A stretch of DNA of 34,470 nucleotides, from positions 1-34,470 of the forward strand of contig NZ_JAODNI010000117.1 in assembly GCF_025465255.1 (NCBI RefSeq), in the 5' to 3' direction. A model generated the notes under the pieces. That model did not search any database, was not told where the DNA came from, and saw only the letters and a list, made by a program, of their open reading frames with translations. The stretch comes from Pseudonocardia sp. GTDB lineage: Bacteria > Actinomycetota > Actinomycetes > Mycobacteriales > Pseudonocardiaceae. Positions 10,367 through 21,867 of this stretch are shown here, one piece after another. How positions within the stretch are numbered: the stretch's first letter is position 1; the number at the start of each line of letters is the position of its first letter. The position numbers and the translations under genes were made by a program.

Positions 10367-11395
10367 ATGAGAGTGGTCGCCCTCGGCGGCGGACACGGCC
10401 TGCACGCCACGCTCTGTGCGCTGCGGCTCGTGCCGGAGGTCACGGGTGTGACGGCCGTCGTCACGGTCGCGGACGACGGCGGCTCCTCCGGCCGGCTGCG
10501 CCGGGAGATGGACGGCATCCTCCCGCCCGGCGACCTGCGGATGGCCCTGTCCGCCCTGGCCGCGGACGACGACGGCGGGCGCCGCTGGTCCGCCCTGGTG
10601 CAGCACCGGTTCGGCGGCACCGGCGCGCTGGCCGGGCACGCCGTGGGCAACCTGCTGCTCGCGGGCCTGATGGACACCCTCGGGGACCCGGTGGAGGCCC
10701 TCGACGAGATGAGCCGGCTGCTCGGCGTCGCCGGCCGGGTGCTGCCGATGTGCGCGGTCCCGCTGGACATCGAGGCCGACGTCAGCGGCCTGGGGCTTGG
10801 CGGGTACGACGACGCGGCCGGCGACCCGACGCCCACCCACCGCATCCGCGGCCAGGTCGCCGTCGCGTCGACGCCGGGCCGCGTCGAGCGGCTCTACCTG
10901 CGCCCGGACCAGCCGCCGGCGTGCCCACAGGCGGTCGAGGCGGTCCGGGACGCGGACGTCGTGCTGCTCGGCCCCGGCTCCTGGTTCACCAGCGTCCTGC
11001 CGCACCTGCTGGTGCCCGCGCTGCGCGCCGCCCTCGACGAGACCTCCGCCCGCCGGATCGTGGTGTTGAATCTCGCACCGGAGCCGGGGGAGACCCCGGA
11101 CTTCTCCCCGGAGCAGCACCTGGCCGTGCTCGCGCAGCACGCTCCCCAGCTGCGGTTCGACGCGGTCCTGGCGGACGTCGACGCGGTGGCGGTACCGCAT
11201 CGTCTGCGCGGAACGGCACGCGACATGATGGTCCCGGACGGCCGGGTGCATCTCGCCCCGGTCGCGGCGGCCGATCCGCTCGTGCCGAGGCACGACCCCG
11301 CGGCGTTGGCCGCGGCCCTGCGGGAGGTCCTGGCGGACCTGGCCCGAGGTGGACCGACCGGCGGGAGAACGGGGTACCGGGCGGGGGCCCGGTGA
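10367..11395 (+). CDS. yvcK: YvcK/CofD-like gluconeogenesis and cell-envelope factor
   Basis: A 342-aa protein of the YvcK (CofD-like) family, which binds UDP-sugars and supports cell shape and growth on gluconeogenic carbon sources; the mycobacterial member is CuvA (Rv1422). The nucleotide loop ALGGGHGL lies at 5-12, followed by [31 protein letters not shown] and [13 protein letters not shown], all family signatures. It starts 3 bases after the rapZ stop. The last ~15 residues are Gly/Arg-rich. The 88-base gap to whiA has a -10-like CAGAAT but no clear promoter. Confidence 0.93.
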   Translation: MRVVALGGGHGLHATLCALRLVPEVTGVTAVVTVADDGGSSGRLRREMDGILPPGDLRMALSALAADDDGGRRWSALVQHRFGGTGALAGHAVGNLLLAGLMDTLGDPVEALDEMSRLLGVAGRVLPMCAVPLDIEADVSGLGLGGYDDAAGDPTPTHRIRGQVAVASTPGRVERLYLRPDQPPACPQAVEAVRDADVVLLGPGSWFTSVLPHLLVPALRAALDETSARRIVVLNLAPEPGETPDFSPEQHLAVLAQHAPQLRFDAVLADVDAVAVPHRLRGTARDMMVPDGRVHLAPVAAADPLVPRHDPAALAAALREVLADLARGGPTGGRTGYRAGAR

Positions 11396-11483
11396 CCGAG
11401 AGTGTTCAGAATGTGACTGTGGGGCGAGATTGCGATGGGTCCGGCGCGGCGAACGCGGCGGGCCCCCGGGGGAGGTGCGGGCG

Positions 11484-12467
11484 ATGGCGATGACATCCGC
11501 GGTCAAGGACGAGCTCAGCAGGCTGGTCGTGACCAAGCCGTCCAACCGGAAGGCCGAGGTCGCGTCGCTGCTGCGGTTCGCGGGCGGGTTGCACATCGTC
11601 GGCGGCCGGGTCGTGATCGAGGCCGAGGTGGACACCGGGTCGGTCGCGCGGCGCCTGCGCAAGGACATCCACGACCTGTACGGGCACACCTGCGAGGCGC
11701 ACGTCATCACGGCGGGCGGCCTGCGACGCAGCGCCCGGTACGTGATCCGGGTGGTCCGGGACGGCGAGGGGCTGGCCCGCCAGACGGGCCTGCTGGACTC
11801 CCGCGGGCGTCCGGTCCGGGGCCTGCCGCCCGCGGTCGTCTCCGGGGACCTGGAGGACGCGGAGGCGGCCTGGCGCGGCGCCTTCCTGGCCCACGGTTCG
11901 CTCACCGAGCCCGGCCGCAGCTCCGCGCTGGAGGTCACCTGCCCGGGCCCGGAGGCGGCGATGGCGCTCGTCGGCGCGGCCCGCCGGCTCGGGGTCACGG
12001 CGAAGGCGCGCGAGGTGCGCGGGGCGGACCGCGTCGTCGTCCGGGACGGGGACGCGATCGGCGCCCTGCTGACCCGGATGGGCGCGCACGAGTCCGTCAT
12101 GGCGTGGGAGGAGCGGCGGATGCGCCGCGAGGTCCGCGCCACGGCCAACCGCCTCGCGAACTTCGACGACGCGAACCTGCGCCGCTCCGCCCGCGCGGCG
12201 GTCGCGGCGGCCGCCCGGGTGGCCCGGGCGCTGGAGATCCTCGGGGAGGACGTGCCGCAGCACCTGCTGGCCGCCGGTCGGCTGCGCGCGGAGAACACCC
12301 AGGCGTCGCTGGAGGAGCTGGGCCAGCTCGCGAACCCGCCGATGACGAAGGACGCGGTCGCCGGACGGATCCGTCGGCTGCTGCACATGGCCGACAAGCG
12401 CGCCGCGGACCTCGGCATCCCGGATACCGAGTCCGCCGTCACGCCGGAGATGCTCGAGGAGGCCTGA
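11484..12467 (+). CDS. whiA: Sporulation/cell-division regulator WhiA
   Basis: DNA-binding transcription factor; in Streptomyces it works with WhiB to switch on division genes during sporulation, and it is kept in non-sporulating actinobacteria. The 327-aa protein begins [14 protein letters not shown], has a degenerate LAGLIDADG-like N-terminal domain ([23 protein letters not shown]), and a C-terminal helix-turn-helix part ([37 protein letters not shown]). ATG 11484 is chosen over longer upstream frames because GGGGGAGGTG precedes it and the product matches the family start. In this window gap follows directly. Confidence 0.95.
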   Translation: MAMTSAVKDELSRLVVTKPSNRKAEVASLLRFAGGLHIVGGRVVIEAEVDTGSVARRLRKDIHDLYGHTCEAHVITAGGLRRSARYVIRVVRDGEGLARQTGLLDSRGRPVRGLPPAVVSGDLEDAEAAWRGAFLAHGSLTEPGRSSALEVTCPGPEAAMALVGAARRLGVTAKAREVRGADRVVVRDGDAIGALLTRMGAHESVMAWEERRMRREVRATANRLANFDDANLRRSARAAVAAAARVARALEILGEDVPQHLLAAGRLRAENTQASLEELGQLANPPMTKDAVAGRIRRLLHMADKRAADLGIPDTESAVTPEMLEEA

Positions 12468-12570
12468 GCCTCGCGGGCCCGGTACGGCGCGGATCTTCCG
12501 TGAATCCCGCCACGTGACGGGTGGTGGATCGATTCCGGAGCTGGCCCCTGTGGCGGGGTTCCGGAGAGGC

Positions 12571-14800
<2,230 letters not shown>

Positions 14801-14804
<4 letters not shown>

Positions 14805-15586
14805 GTCGCACGCCGTTGATCGCCGGCAACTGGAAGATGAACCTGAACCACCTCGAGGCCATCGGCCTGGTTCAGAAGCTCGCCTTCGCGTTGCCGGAGA
14901 AGTACTACGACCACGTCGACGTGGCGGTGCTCCCGCCGTTCACGGCGATCCGTAGCGTGCAGACGCTCATCGACGGCGACAAGCTGAAGATGGTGCACGG
15001 CGCGCAGGACCTGTCCCCGTTCGACTCCGGCGCCTACACCGGGGACGTGTCGGGCGTGATGCTCGCGAAGCTCGGCTGCAGCTACGTCGTGGTCGGGCAC
15101 TCGGAGCGGCGCGAGATCCACGGGGAGGACGACGCGGTCGTCAACTCCAAGGTGCACGCGGCGCTGCGGAACGGGCTCGCCCCGATCCTGTGCGTCGGTG
15201 AGGGCCTCGACGTCCGGGAGGCCGGTGCGCACGTGTCGCACTGCACCGCCCAGCTCGTCGCGGCGCTCGAGAAGGTGTCCGCGGAGCAGATCCGGTCCGT
15301 CGTCGTCGCGTACGAGCCGGTGTGGGCCATCGGCACCGGACGGGTCGCGAGCGCGGCGGACGCGCAGGAGGTCTGCCACGCGCTGCGCGAGGCCGTCCGG
15401 GCGAAGTACGGCGACGAGGTCGCCGCCGGGCTGCGCATCCTCTACGGCGGCTCGGTGAAGGCCAAGAACGTCGGCGAGATCGTCGCGGAGCCCGACGTGG
15501 ACGGTGCGCTGGTCGGGGGCGCGAGCCTCGACGCGGACGAGTTCGCGCAGCTCTGCGCGATCGCCGCGGGCGGCCCGCTCCCGTAG
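14801..15586 (+). CDS. tpiA: Triosephosphate isomerase
   Basis: Interconverts dihydroxyacetone phosphate and glyceraldehyde 3-phosphate. The 261-aa TIM barrel has K12 in AGNWKMN, the electrophile H100 in VVGHSERR, the catalytic base E172 in [10 protein letters not shown] and the phosphate loops ILYGGSVK and LVGGASLD. The GTG start lies in the GTGA overlap with pgk. A strong hairpin 14 bases after the stop probably closes the glycolytic operon. Confidence 0.97.
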
Positions 15587-15599
15587 TCCGGCCGGTCTC

Positions 15600-15635
15600 G
15601 ACGGGCGGTTCCCCGGGTTCGGGGGGCCGCCCGTC
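15600..15635 (+). terminator. Intrinsic terminator after tpiA
   Basis: GACGGGCGG (15600-15608) pairs perfectly with CCGCCCGTC (15627-15635), and CCCC/GGGG inside extends the stem. It is followed by GTCGTT, a weak T-containing tail. It separates the gap operon from secG. Confidence 0.6.
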
Positions 15636-15687
15636 GTCGTTCCCGGGGGCTTCGCGGGCCCCCGCCGTCAGGGGGCGCGCGCCCGGG

Positions 15688-15693
15688 TACCCT
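15688..15693 (+). promoter_or_regulatory. Putative -10 element of secG
   Basis: TACCCT fits TAnnnT and lies 27 bases before the secG ATG; the ribosome binding site GAGG sits between. The position directly after the tpiA terminator supports an independent promoter. Confidence 0.4.
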
Positions 15694-15720
15694 GGATCAC
15701 CCCGAGTAGAAGAGGATGGG

Positions 15721-15957
15721 ATGAGGCTCGCGCTAGAGATCGTGCTGATCGTGACCAGTGTGCTGCTGGTCCTGCTGATCCTGCTGCACCGCGGTCGCGG
15801 TGGCGGACTGTCGAGCCTCTTCGGTGGTGGCGTCCAGTCGAGCCTCTCGGGGTCGAGCGTCGTCGAGAAGAACCTGGACCGGCTCACACTGTTCACGGCC
15901 GCGATCTGGATCGTCGCGATCGTCGGGACCGGCGTCCTGGTCAAGCTCGGGATCTGA
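15721..15957 (+). CDS. secG: Preprotein translocase subunit SecG
   Basis: Small integral membrane subunit of the SecYEG protein export channel. The 78-aa product has two hydrophobic helices (about 3-22 and 57-76) joined by a Gly/Ser-rich cytoplasmic loop with GRGGGLSSLFGGG, the hallmark of SecG, and VVEKNLDRLT before helix two. The ATG follows AGAAGAGG. Its stop lies 10 bases before rbpA, so the two are likely co-transcribed. Confidence 0.95.
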   Translation: MRLALEIVLIVTSVLLVLLILLHRGRGGGLSSLFGGGVQSSLSGSSVVEKNLDRLTLFTAAIWIVAIVGTGVLVKLGI

Positions 15958-15967
15958 GGAGAAGAAC

Positions 15968-16315
15968 ATGGCGATGTCAGGCGGCAACGCGATCCGGGGC
16001 ACCCGCGTGGGTGCCGGCCCGATGGGCGAGTCGGAGCGCGGGGAGACCGCGCCCCGCGAACGCATCCCGTACTTCTGCGCCAACGGGCACGAGACCCGGC
16101 CCTCCTTCGCCGCCGAGGCGGAGATCCCGGACTCCTGGGACTGCCCGCGCTGCGGCCTCCCCGCCGGGCGTGAGCAGACCGCTCCGCCGGCCCCGCCGCG
16201 CAACGAGCCCTACAAGACGCACCTGGCCTACGTGAAGGAGCGCCGGAGCGACGAGGACGGCGCAGCCATCCTCGAGGAGGCCCTCGCGCGCCTCCGCGCC
16301 TCCCGCGAGCTCTGA
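15968..16315 (+). CDS. rbpA: RNA polymerase-binding protein RbpA
   Basis: Actinobacterial transcription factor that binds the primary sigma factor and stabilises open complexes. The 115-aa protein has a basic N-terminal tail (NAIRGTRVG), a core with C37, H41, C59 and C62 (YFCANGHE, WDCPRCGLP) of the zinc-binding type, a basic linker and the C-terminal sigma-interaction helix (KTHLAYVKERRSDEDGAAILEEAL). GAGGAGAAG overlapping the secG stop is the ribosome binding site. The next strong hairpin separates it from the convergent CYP102 gene. Confidence 0.96.
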   Translation: MAMSGGNAIRGTRVGAGPMGESERGETAPRERIPYFCANGHETRPSFAAEAEIPDSWDCPRCGLPAGREQTAPPAPPRNEPYKTHLAYVKERRSDEDGAAILEEALARLRASREL

Positions 16316-16327
16316 CGCGGCACCGAG

Positions 16328-16353
16328 GGCGGGCCGGCACACCCCGGCCCGCC
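16328..16353. terminator. Bidirectional terminator between rbpA and CYP102
   Basis: GGCGGGCCGG (16328-16337) pairs perfectly over 10 bases with CCGGCCCGCC (16344-16353) around a 6-base loop, in the 44-base gap between two convergent genes. It can serve both strands. Confidence 0.65.
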
Positions 16354-16359
16354 TCCGGG

Positions 16360-19300
16360 TCATCCGCCCCAGATGTCCTCGACGAAGCGGCCCGTCGCCC
16401 GTAGCCCGGTGAGCCAGGCGGTCGCGTCGGACTCCGTGGTGCCCGTCTTGTCGCGGTAGATCTCCTTCAGCGCCGCCCGCACACCGGGTGCCATCGTCGA
16501 CGCGTTCCCGCACACGAACACCGCGGCGTCCTGCTGGAGCAGGGCCCACACGTCGTCGGCCCGGGCTCGCATCGCGTCCTGCACGTAGCGGCGCTCGGCC
16601 GTGGGTGAGCGGGAGAACGCGCTCTCCACCACGACGAGGCCCTGGGCCTCGAAGGCGGCCAACTCGTCCGCGTAGAGCTGGTCGGACTCCGGCCCGCGGC
16701 AGCCGACGAACAGCAGCGAGCGTGCGACCGGCGCGCCCTGCGCCCGCTGCTGCGCCCGTTCCTGCAGGAACCCGCGGAAGGGCGCGAGCCCGGTGCCCGC
16801 GCCGATCATGAGCATCGGGATGTGCGGGTTCTCCGGCGGCCGGAAGGCGATCGACGGCTCGCGGACGAACACGAAGGCCGTCCCCTCCTCGGGCACGTCG
16901 GCGAGATGCCCCGAGCAGACACCGGTGAACGTCCCCGCGCCGGACCGCGCCGGTGCTCGCAGCACCCCCGCCGTGATGGTGGCGACCCCCGGCTCCACCA
17001 GCGGCGACGAGGAGATGGAGTAGTAGCGCGGCCGTAGCGGCGGCAGCATGTCGAGGTACTCCGCGAACGGGAGGGTGCAGTCCGGGAACTCCTCGAGCAC
17101 GTCGAGGACCGAGCTGTTCGCCAGGGCGATCCGCTCGCGGTAGCCCTCCCCGGCCAACGACTCGAGCGACGACCGCTGCTCGGGGTCGGGGGCGTGCCGG
17201 GCGAGGGCCTCGAGGTCCCCGCGGGTGGCGACGTCCTGCAACTCCACGCAACTGGCGAGCACTCCGAGGAGCGGCGCCGGCTCGTCGATGGGCAGGTGGG
17301 TGTGGGTCCCGCCGTGGGGGATGATCGTCACGTACTGGCCCGCGTCCAGGCCGAACCGGGTGAGGACCCGGCGGATGAGGTCGATGCTGTTCCGGGGGAG
17401 CACCCCCAGGTGGTCACCGGCCCGGTAGCCGAGCCCGCCGGGCAGGGCGACCTCGACGTGCCGGGTGGAGCGTTCGGCGGGCTTGCCGTCCGAGCCGGTG
17501 ATCAGCTCGCGGTTGGCCCGGACCCGAGCGGGCCGGGCCTGGTAGGACAGGATCACCGGGTTCAGCACCTGACGGTTGGTCAGCGTGATCGACAGCCGCG
17601 GCCCGGACGCCAGGTCCGCACCCACCTCGGCCGACAGCCCGAGCGCGGCCGCGAGGTCCGGCCAGAGGTTCGCGTGCCAGTCCCGGTAGGCCGCGTCCGC
17701 GTCGCCCCGCGCGTCGGCCTCGCCACGGGGGTGCACCCGGCGTCCGCCGCACGCGCCGAGGCGCTCGTCGAGCAGGGTCGGGACGGCCTGGTAGGTCGCG
17801 GCCCACTCCCGGTTGCCGCAGCCGAACACGGTGTACGCGGTGCCGTCGATGTGGGCGTCCGGCCCGGACACCCACCGGCAGAACGCCGCGGCGTTGTCGG
17901 GCGGGGTGCCGTTGTAGGAGGAGCTGACGACGATGGCGGCGCCCCCGGCAGGGAGGGCGGCGGAGGGGTCGTCGGCGTGGTCGTCGAGGGCGCCGAGCGT
18001 GACGTCGAAGCCGCGATCCGTGCCCTCGGCGGCGAGCGTCGTCGCCAGCGCCTCGGAGGTGCCCAGGTTGGAGCCGTAGAGGACCGCGAGCTTCGTGCCG
18101 TGCCGGTCGATCGAGGGCGCGGGAGCGGCGGCGCCGGTCCGCTCGCCCGCGGCCTGCTCGACGGGGGTGGCCGCGGGAGCCGCCGAGCGGACCGACCGAC
18201 GCCCGGGACGCGGCCTGACCCGGATCCGGAACCCGTCGGGCTTCACCGTGAGCGTGGTCTTCGTGTGGAGCACGTAGTCGGTGTGGTCGATGAGATCGAA
18301 GCGCTGTAGCAGGGACCCCAGCACGAGCACGCCTCCTGGAGGGCGAACTGCCGTCCGATGCACGCCCGTTGGCCCGTGCCGAACGGTTTGTAGGAGTTCG
18401 TTGAGAGCGCGGCGAGCCGCTCGGACGTCATGTGGTCCGGGTCGAACTCCGCGGCGTCGGGTCCCCAGACCGACGTGTCCCGGTGCAGGGCGGGGATCAG
18501 CACCGTGATCGGGGTCCGGCGGGGTACCGCGTACCGGCCCCCGAGGACGGTGTCCTCGAGCGGGGTCCGGGTGAAGGCGGGCGCGGTCGGCCAGAGCCGC
18601 AGGGTCTCGTCGAGCACCCGGCGCACGTAGGTCAGCCGCTGCACCTGCTCGAACGTGGGCACCGCGGAGTCGCCGAGCGCCTCGTCGGCCTCGGCCCGGG
18701 CCCGCTCGAGGAACGCCGGGTTCTTCAGCAGGTAGTAGAGCGCGAAGGAGAGCAGTCCCGACGTCGTCTCGTGGCCGGCGATGAGGAACGTGATGCACTG
18801 CGCGCGGATGTTCTCGTCCGGGAGCCCCTCGCCGGTCTGCCGGTCGACCCCGTTGATCATGCGGCCGAGCAGGTCGGTGGCGTCGCCCGCCGCTCCCTGG
18901 GCGCGCCGCTCGGCGACGATCCCGTCGACCAGCGCCTCCATGAACGCCTGGTCCTCCTCCATCCGGCGCTGGGCCCGCACCCGTAGGCGCGTCTGGAGGG
19001 GCAGCTGCCGGCTCCGGGCCTGCGACTCGGTCAGCGTGCGCGTCATCGCCTCGACGAAGGGGTGCGGGGCCTCCCGGTAGAAGGAGTTGAAGCGGTAGCC
19101 GAAGCCGCAGAGCGCGATCGTGTCGAGCGTGAGCCGGGTCATGTCGGCCGGGACGTCGACGTCCTCACCGGGGTTCGTCCGGGCCCATTTGTCGGTCAGC
19201 TGGTCGGCGACGTCGATCATCTTCGGCAGGTAGTCCCGCATCGCCTGCATGCCGAAGGGTGACATCAGGATGTTGTGTGCGCGATGCCAGATGGGGTCGG

Positions 19301-19610
19301 ACGTCTCCGAGGTGAACAGGCCGTTCCCGGCGCCGCCGCTGCGCACGTTCGACAGGCCCGCGCCGATCATCTTGTCGAACCGGGAGTCGTCGCAGACCTC
19401 CTCGACGATGTCGGCCCCGGAGGCGATGAGCCGCACCGAGCCGGCGCCGGAGAGCTTGAAGATCGGCCCGTACTCGCGGGCCATGGCCACGAAGCCCTCG
19501 ACGGGGTCGTGCGAGTCGATGTCGAAGAGGTTCCCCACCAGCGGCAGCCCGCGCGGACCGGGGATGTCGTCGATCCCGCCCACCGTGCCCGAGGTGTCCA
19601 CAGTGCTCAT
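16360..19610 (-). pseudogene. CYP102 (P450 BM3-type) fused monooxygenase, broken by one missing base
   Basis: Self-sufficient fatty-acid-hydroxylase type enzyme: a P450 heme domain fused to an FMN/FAD reductase. The heme domain starts at ATG 19610. It shows the I-helix AGHETT, ETLR, and heme ligand C417 in FGTGQRACIG. Ten residues later (about 18328) the frame breaks: the heme frame continues as nonsense, while the sequence homologous to BM3 continues one base out of phase (VLVLGSLLQRFDLIDHTDY). It then reads the FMN motif YGSNLGTSEA, the FAD motif RYYSISSSP, the NADPH motifs GAGTGLAPFRGF and GCRGPESDQLY, to the stop at 16360. Restoring one base (GCGTG to GCGGTG) gives 1083 aa, close to BM3 (1048). 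All cofactor motifs are intact, so the lesion is recent or a sequencing error. It is coupled to the upstream membrane protein. Confidence 0.85.
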
Positions 19611-20356
19611 GTCGTGTTCGCCCCCGTAGGCCGGCGCACCAGCAGCACGATGCTCAGGACGAGCACCCAGGCCGGGAACACCAGCAGGATCACCGGATGG
19701 AAGGTGGTGCTGACCAGAAGGAACGCCGCCACGAGATAACTGACGGCGGCCGCGGGCCCCGGGAGCAGACCGACGGTCCGGGCGAGCCCGGTCGTCGAGA
19801 TCATGTACATGCCCGCGGCCCGGACGCCGTAGACGAACACCATCGCGTAGCCGACCGCCGCCAGCGCCCGGGCGATCTCCGCCGACGGCGGCGGGGAGTC
19901 CGAGAACCGGGTCAGCAGGGCGGCTCCGCCGACCGCCGCGGTCCCCGCGAAAAGCATGCAGACGAAGACGACCCCCGACGCCAGCTGCAGCCAGTGCGGG
20001 ATCCTCGACCACGAGCGCGGGGCCAGGACCTGCAGCAGCGTCCGGGTCGCGATCATGTGCCACAGGCAGGCGATGCCGGCGAACGGCACGACGTACAGCC
20101 CGACGGTGACGAGCAGGGCCCGGCTGTCCGAGGCGTAGAACGCGGCGTAGACGGGGTCCGGGTCACCGAGCCCCGGTCCCTGCCGGACGAGCACGAGCGC
20201 CAGGGTGAACAGGACCGCGAACACGATGCCGGACAGACCGGCGGCCCGGGCGTACGCGCGGGCGAGGCCGTCGCCGGGGGCGGTCCGTGGTGCTGCCCCG
20301 GTCCGGTCAACCGGTTCGGGGCCGGGCAGGCCGGGCGGGCGTACCGGGACCGGCAT
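19607..20356 (-). CDS. Six-helix membrane protein coupled to CYP102
   Basis: A 249-aa protein I do not recognise. After a Pro/Arg-rich N-terminus (about 1-38) it has roughly six hydrophobic segments (about 41-59, 81-103, 122-147, 161-183, 190-212, 220-240). The segments include FAVLFTLALVLV, GLYVVPFAGIACLWHMI, VVFVCMLFAGTAAVGGAAL and LLVFPAWVLVLSIVLLV. No catalytic motif is evident. The ATG at 20356 has GGAG 6-9 bases upstream. Its TGA overlaps the CYP102 ATG as ATGA, so the two are translated together and this gene heads the operon. A role in substrate uptake, product export or membrane anchoring is only a guess from context. Confidence 0.75.
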   Translation of the reverse strand: MPVPVRPPGLPGPEPVDRTGAAPRTAPGDGLARAYARAAGLSGIVFAVLFTLALVLVRQGPGLGDPDPVYAAFYASDSRALLVTVGLYVVPFAGIACLWHMIATRTLLQVLAPRSWSRIPHWLQLASGVVFVCMLFAGTAAVGGAALLTRFSDSPPPSAEIARALAAVGYAMVFVYGVRAAGMYMISTTGLARTVGLLPGPAAAVSYLVAAFLLVSTTFHPVILLVFPAWVLVLSIVLLVRRPTGANTT

Positions 20357-20731
20357 CGCTTCTCCAGGGGCCGCCGCCAGGCCGGGTCCGAGCGCGATCG
20401 CAGGGTCGCGAGGCGGCGCGGCCGGTCACCGGCGTAAACCTGCCGTCCACATCGGTCAAGGGGAGGGGGGCGGAGTTGGGCCACCCGCCGCGGTCGCCGC
20501 CCGCGGACGGTGGCGCGTAGGCGGGGGCGGCTGGCGGAGGCGCCTCGCAGCCTCCCACCTCCCGACCGGCGCCTGAGTGGCGCGAGCGCCGGTGGGTGAC
20601 GCTCGAGCCACTCGAGCGCCGTCGTTCCACCGCCGCCCCGAGCCTGCCGGACGAGCAGGGCGCAGCGGCCGGGACGCCGCCCTCGCCCGGGCTAGCCTCG
20701 TCCCATCCGGCGGGAGGCACGGGGGGTCGGC
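20357..20731. other. 375-base divergent intergenic region
   Basis: No gene is supported. On the minus strand TTGACC (20459-20454) resembles a -35 box, but the -10 region 17 bases on (TACGCC, 20436-20431) is poor. The palindrome at 20600-20618 and a -10-like TAGCCT at 20693-20698 on the plus strand serve the divergent gene side. No regulator gene adjoins, unlike the TetR-type repressor known beside Bacillus CYP102. Confidence 0.5.
20600..20618. promoter_or_regulatory. Operator-like palindrome
   Basis: CGCTCGAG (20600-20607) and CTCGAGCG (20611-20618) form a perfect 8-base inverted repeat around CCA. It lies between the divergent membrane-protein/CYP102 pair and the YbhN-like gene. Its size and symmetry suit a dimeric repressor, but it could also be a chance GC palindrome. 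Confidence 0.35.
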
Positions 20732-21835
20732 ATGGCGGACGGGGCGACACCCCGGCACGGGCTGAGGGCCGCCGCGGCGTGGCCGGTCCGGCACGTGAAG
20801 ACCCTGCTGCACTGGGCGCTCGTGCTGGCCGCGCTCGGCTACATCGGCGGGCAGCTGCCCGGGCTGGTGCGCGCGGTGCGGGAGGCCGAGGAGGTGCTCG
20901 CGCAGGTGCGGCAGGGCTGGCTGCTGCTCGCCGTTCTGCTCGCCGTGGCGGCGCTGGTCCTGTACGGCGAGCTGCACCGCCGGGTGCTGATGATGGGCGG
21001 GGCCGCCGTGCCCACGCGGACCGTGCAGGCGATCACCTTTGCCGAGAACGCGATCTCGAACACGGTGCCGGTCGTGGGGGGCGCCGGCGCCCTCGCCTAC
21101 TCGATCTCCCGCCTCCGCCGGCGGGGCGTCGACGCCGCCCTCGCGTCCTGGTCGGTGTTCCTGCCCGGCGCGCTCGCCTCGGTCCTCCTGCTGGGCCTCG
21201 GCGTGCTCGCGCTGGGCGCGGCCGGCTGGCTGCCGTTGTGGCTGGCGGTCGCCGCCGCCGCGGCCGTCGCCGTGGGCGCCGCGGGCGCCTGGGCCGTGGT
21301 CACACACCCCGCGGTCCTCCGGCGGTTCCTGGTCGTCCTGGTCCACATCGGCAGGCGCCTGCCGTGGCTGTGCCGGGGCTGCCGCAGCGCGTGGGCGTCG
21401 GACCCGGACGGGACGGCGGCCCGCCTCGCCGCGCGGATCGGCCTGCTGCACCCCGCGCCCGGCCAGTGGACCGGGCTGGTGGTGCTCTCGCTGCTGAGCT
21501 GGGCGGCGGACTTCCTGGCCCTCGTGGCCTGCTCGACGGCCGTCGGGCTGCCGGCGCACTGGACCGCGCTCGCCCTGGGCTTCCTCGCGGTGCAGGTCAG
21601 CATCGCGCTGCAAATCCTGCCGGGCGGCGCGGGCCTCGCCGAGACCGGGCTGCTCGGCGTCCTGCTGGCGGCGGGAGCGCCGGCCGCGCCCGCGGCGGCG
21701 ACCGTGCTGCTCTACCGCATGATCACCTGGCTCGGGCTGTCGGTCGTCGGGTGGATCGTCTACGCGGCGCAGATCCATCTCGCACCGCCCCACCGGCACC
21801 GGCACGCGCCCGAACCCCTCGCCGGGACGCCCTGA
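20732..21835 (+). CDS. YbhN/AglD-like (lysylphosphatidylglycerol synthase TM region) membrane protein
   Basis: A 367-aa integral membrane protein of the UPF0104/flippase-like family, probably eight helices. Recognisable parts are the long N-terminal helix (HWALVLAALGYIGGQLPGL), the ENAISNTVPVVGGAGALAY segment with conserved Asn and Gly-Gly, the SWAADFLALVACSTAVGLP helix and the LQILPGGAGLAETGLLG motif near the C-terminus. The tail is His/Pro-rich (HRHRH). Relatives are thought to move lipids or lipid-linked sugars; the substrate here is unknown. TAGCCT at 20693 and GGGAGG at 20712-20717 could be -10 and ribosome binding site. The only start that fits is ATG 20732. Confidence 0.82.
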   Translation: MADGATPRHGLRAAAAWPVRHVKTLLHWALVLAALGYIGGQLPGLVRAVREAEEVLAQVRQGWLLLAVLLAVAALVLYGELHRRVLMMGGAAVPTRTVQAITFAENAISNTVPVVGGAGALAYSISRLRRRGVDAALASWSVFLPGALASVLLLGLGVLALGAAGWLPLWLAVAAAAAVAVGAAGAWAVVTHPAVLRRFLVVLVHIGRRLPWLCRGCRSAWASDPDGTAARLAARIGLLHPAPGQWTGLVVLSLLSWAADFLALVACSTAVGLPAHWTALALGFLAVQVSIALQILPGGAGLAETGLLGVLLAAGAPAAPAAATVLLYRMITWLGLSVVGWIVYAAQIHLAPPHRHRHAPEPLAGTP

Positions 21836-21836
21836 G

Positions 21837-21867
21837 CCGCTCAGCACTCCCAAGGAGTGGTGAGCGG
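21837..21867. terminator. Long bidirectional hairpin between YbhN-like gene and rhodanese remnant
   Basis: CCGCTCA (21837-21843) plus CACTCC (21845-21850) pair with GGAGTG (21854-21859) plus TGAGCGG (21861-21867), a 13-pair stem with one G-G mismatch and a 3-base loop. It starts 2 bases after the plus-strand stop and contains the last codons of the minus-strand remnant. Confidence 0.65.

Noticed and set aside
11349..11483. Longer N-terminus for WhiA starting near 11349
   Set aside because: It would overlap yvcK, and the extra residues are not WhiA-like. ATG 11484 has a strong GGGGGAGG site and the canonical protein start.
18325..18335. Programmed frameshifting, or two separate genes, for the CYP102 locus
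   Set aside because: There is no slippery heptamer at the break. The reductase part has no start codon or ribosome binding site at the right place, and BM3 homology continues straight across the break once one base is restored.
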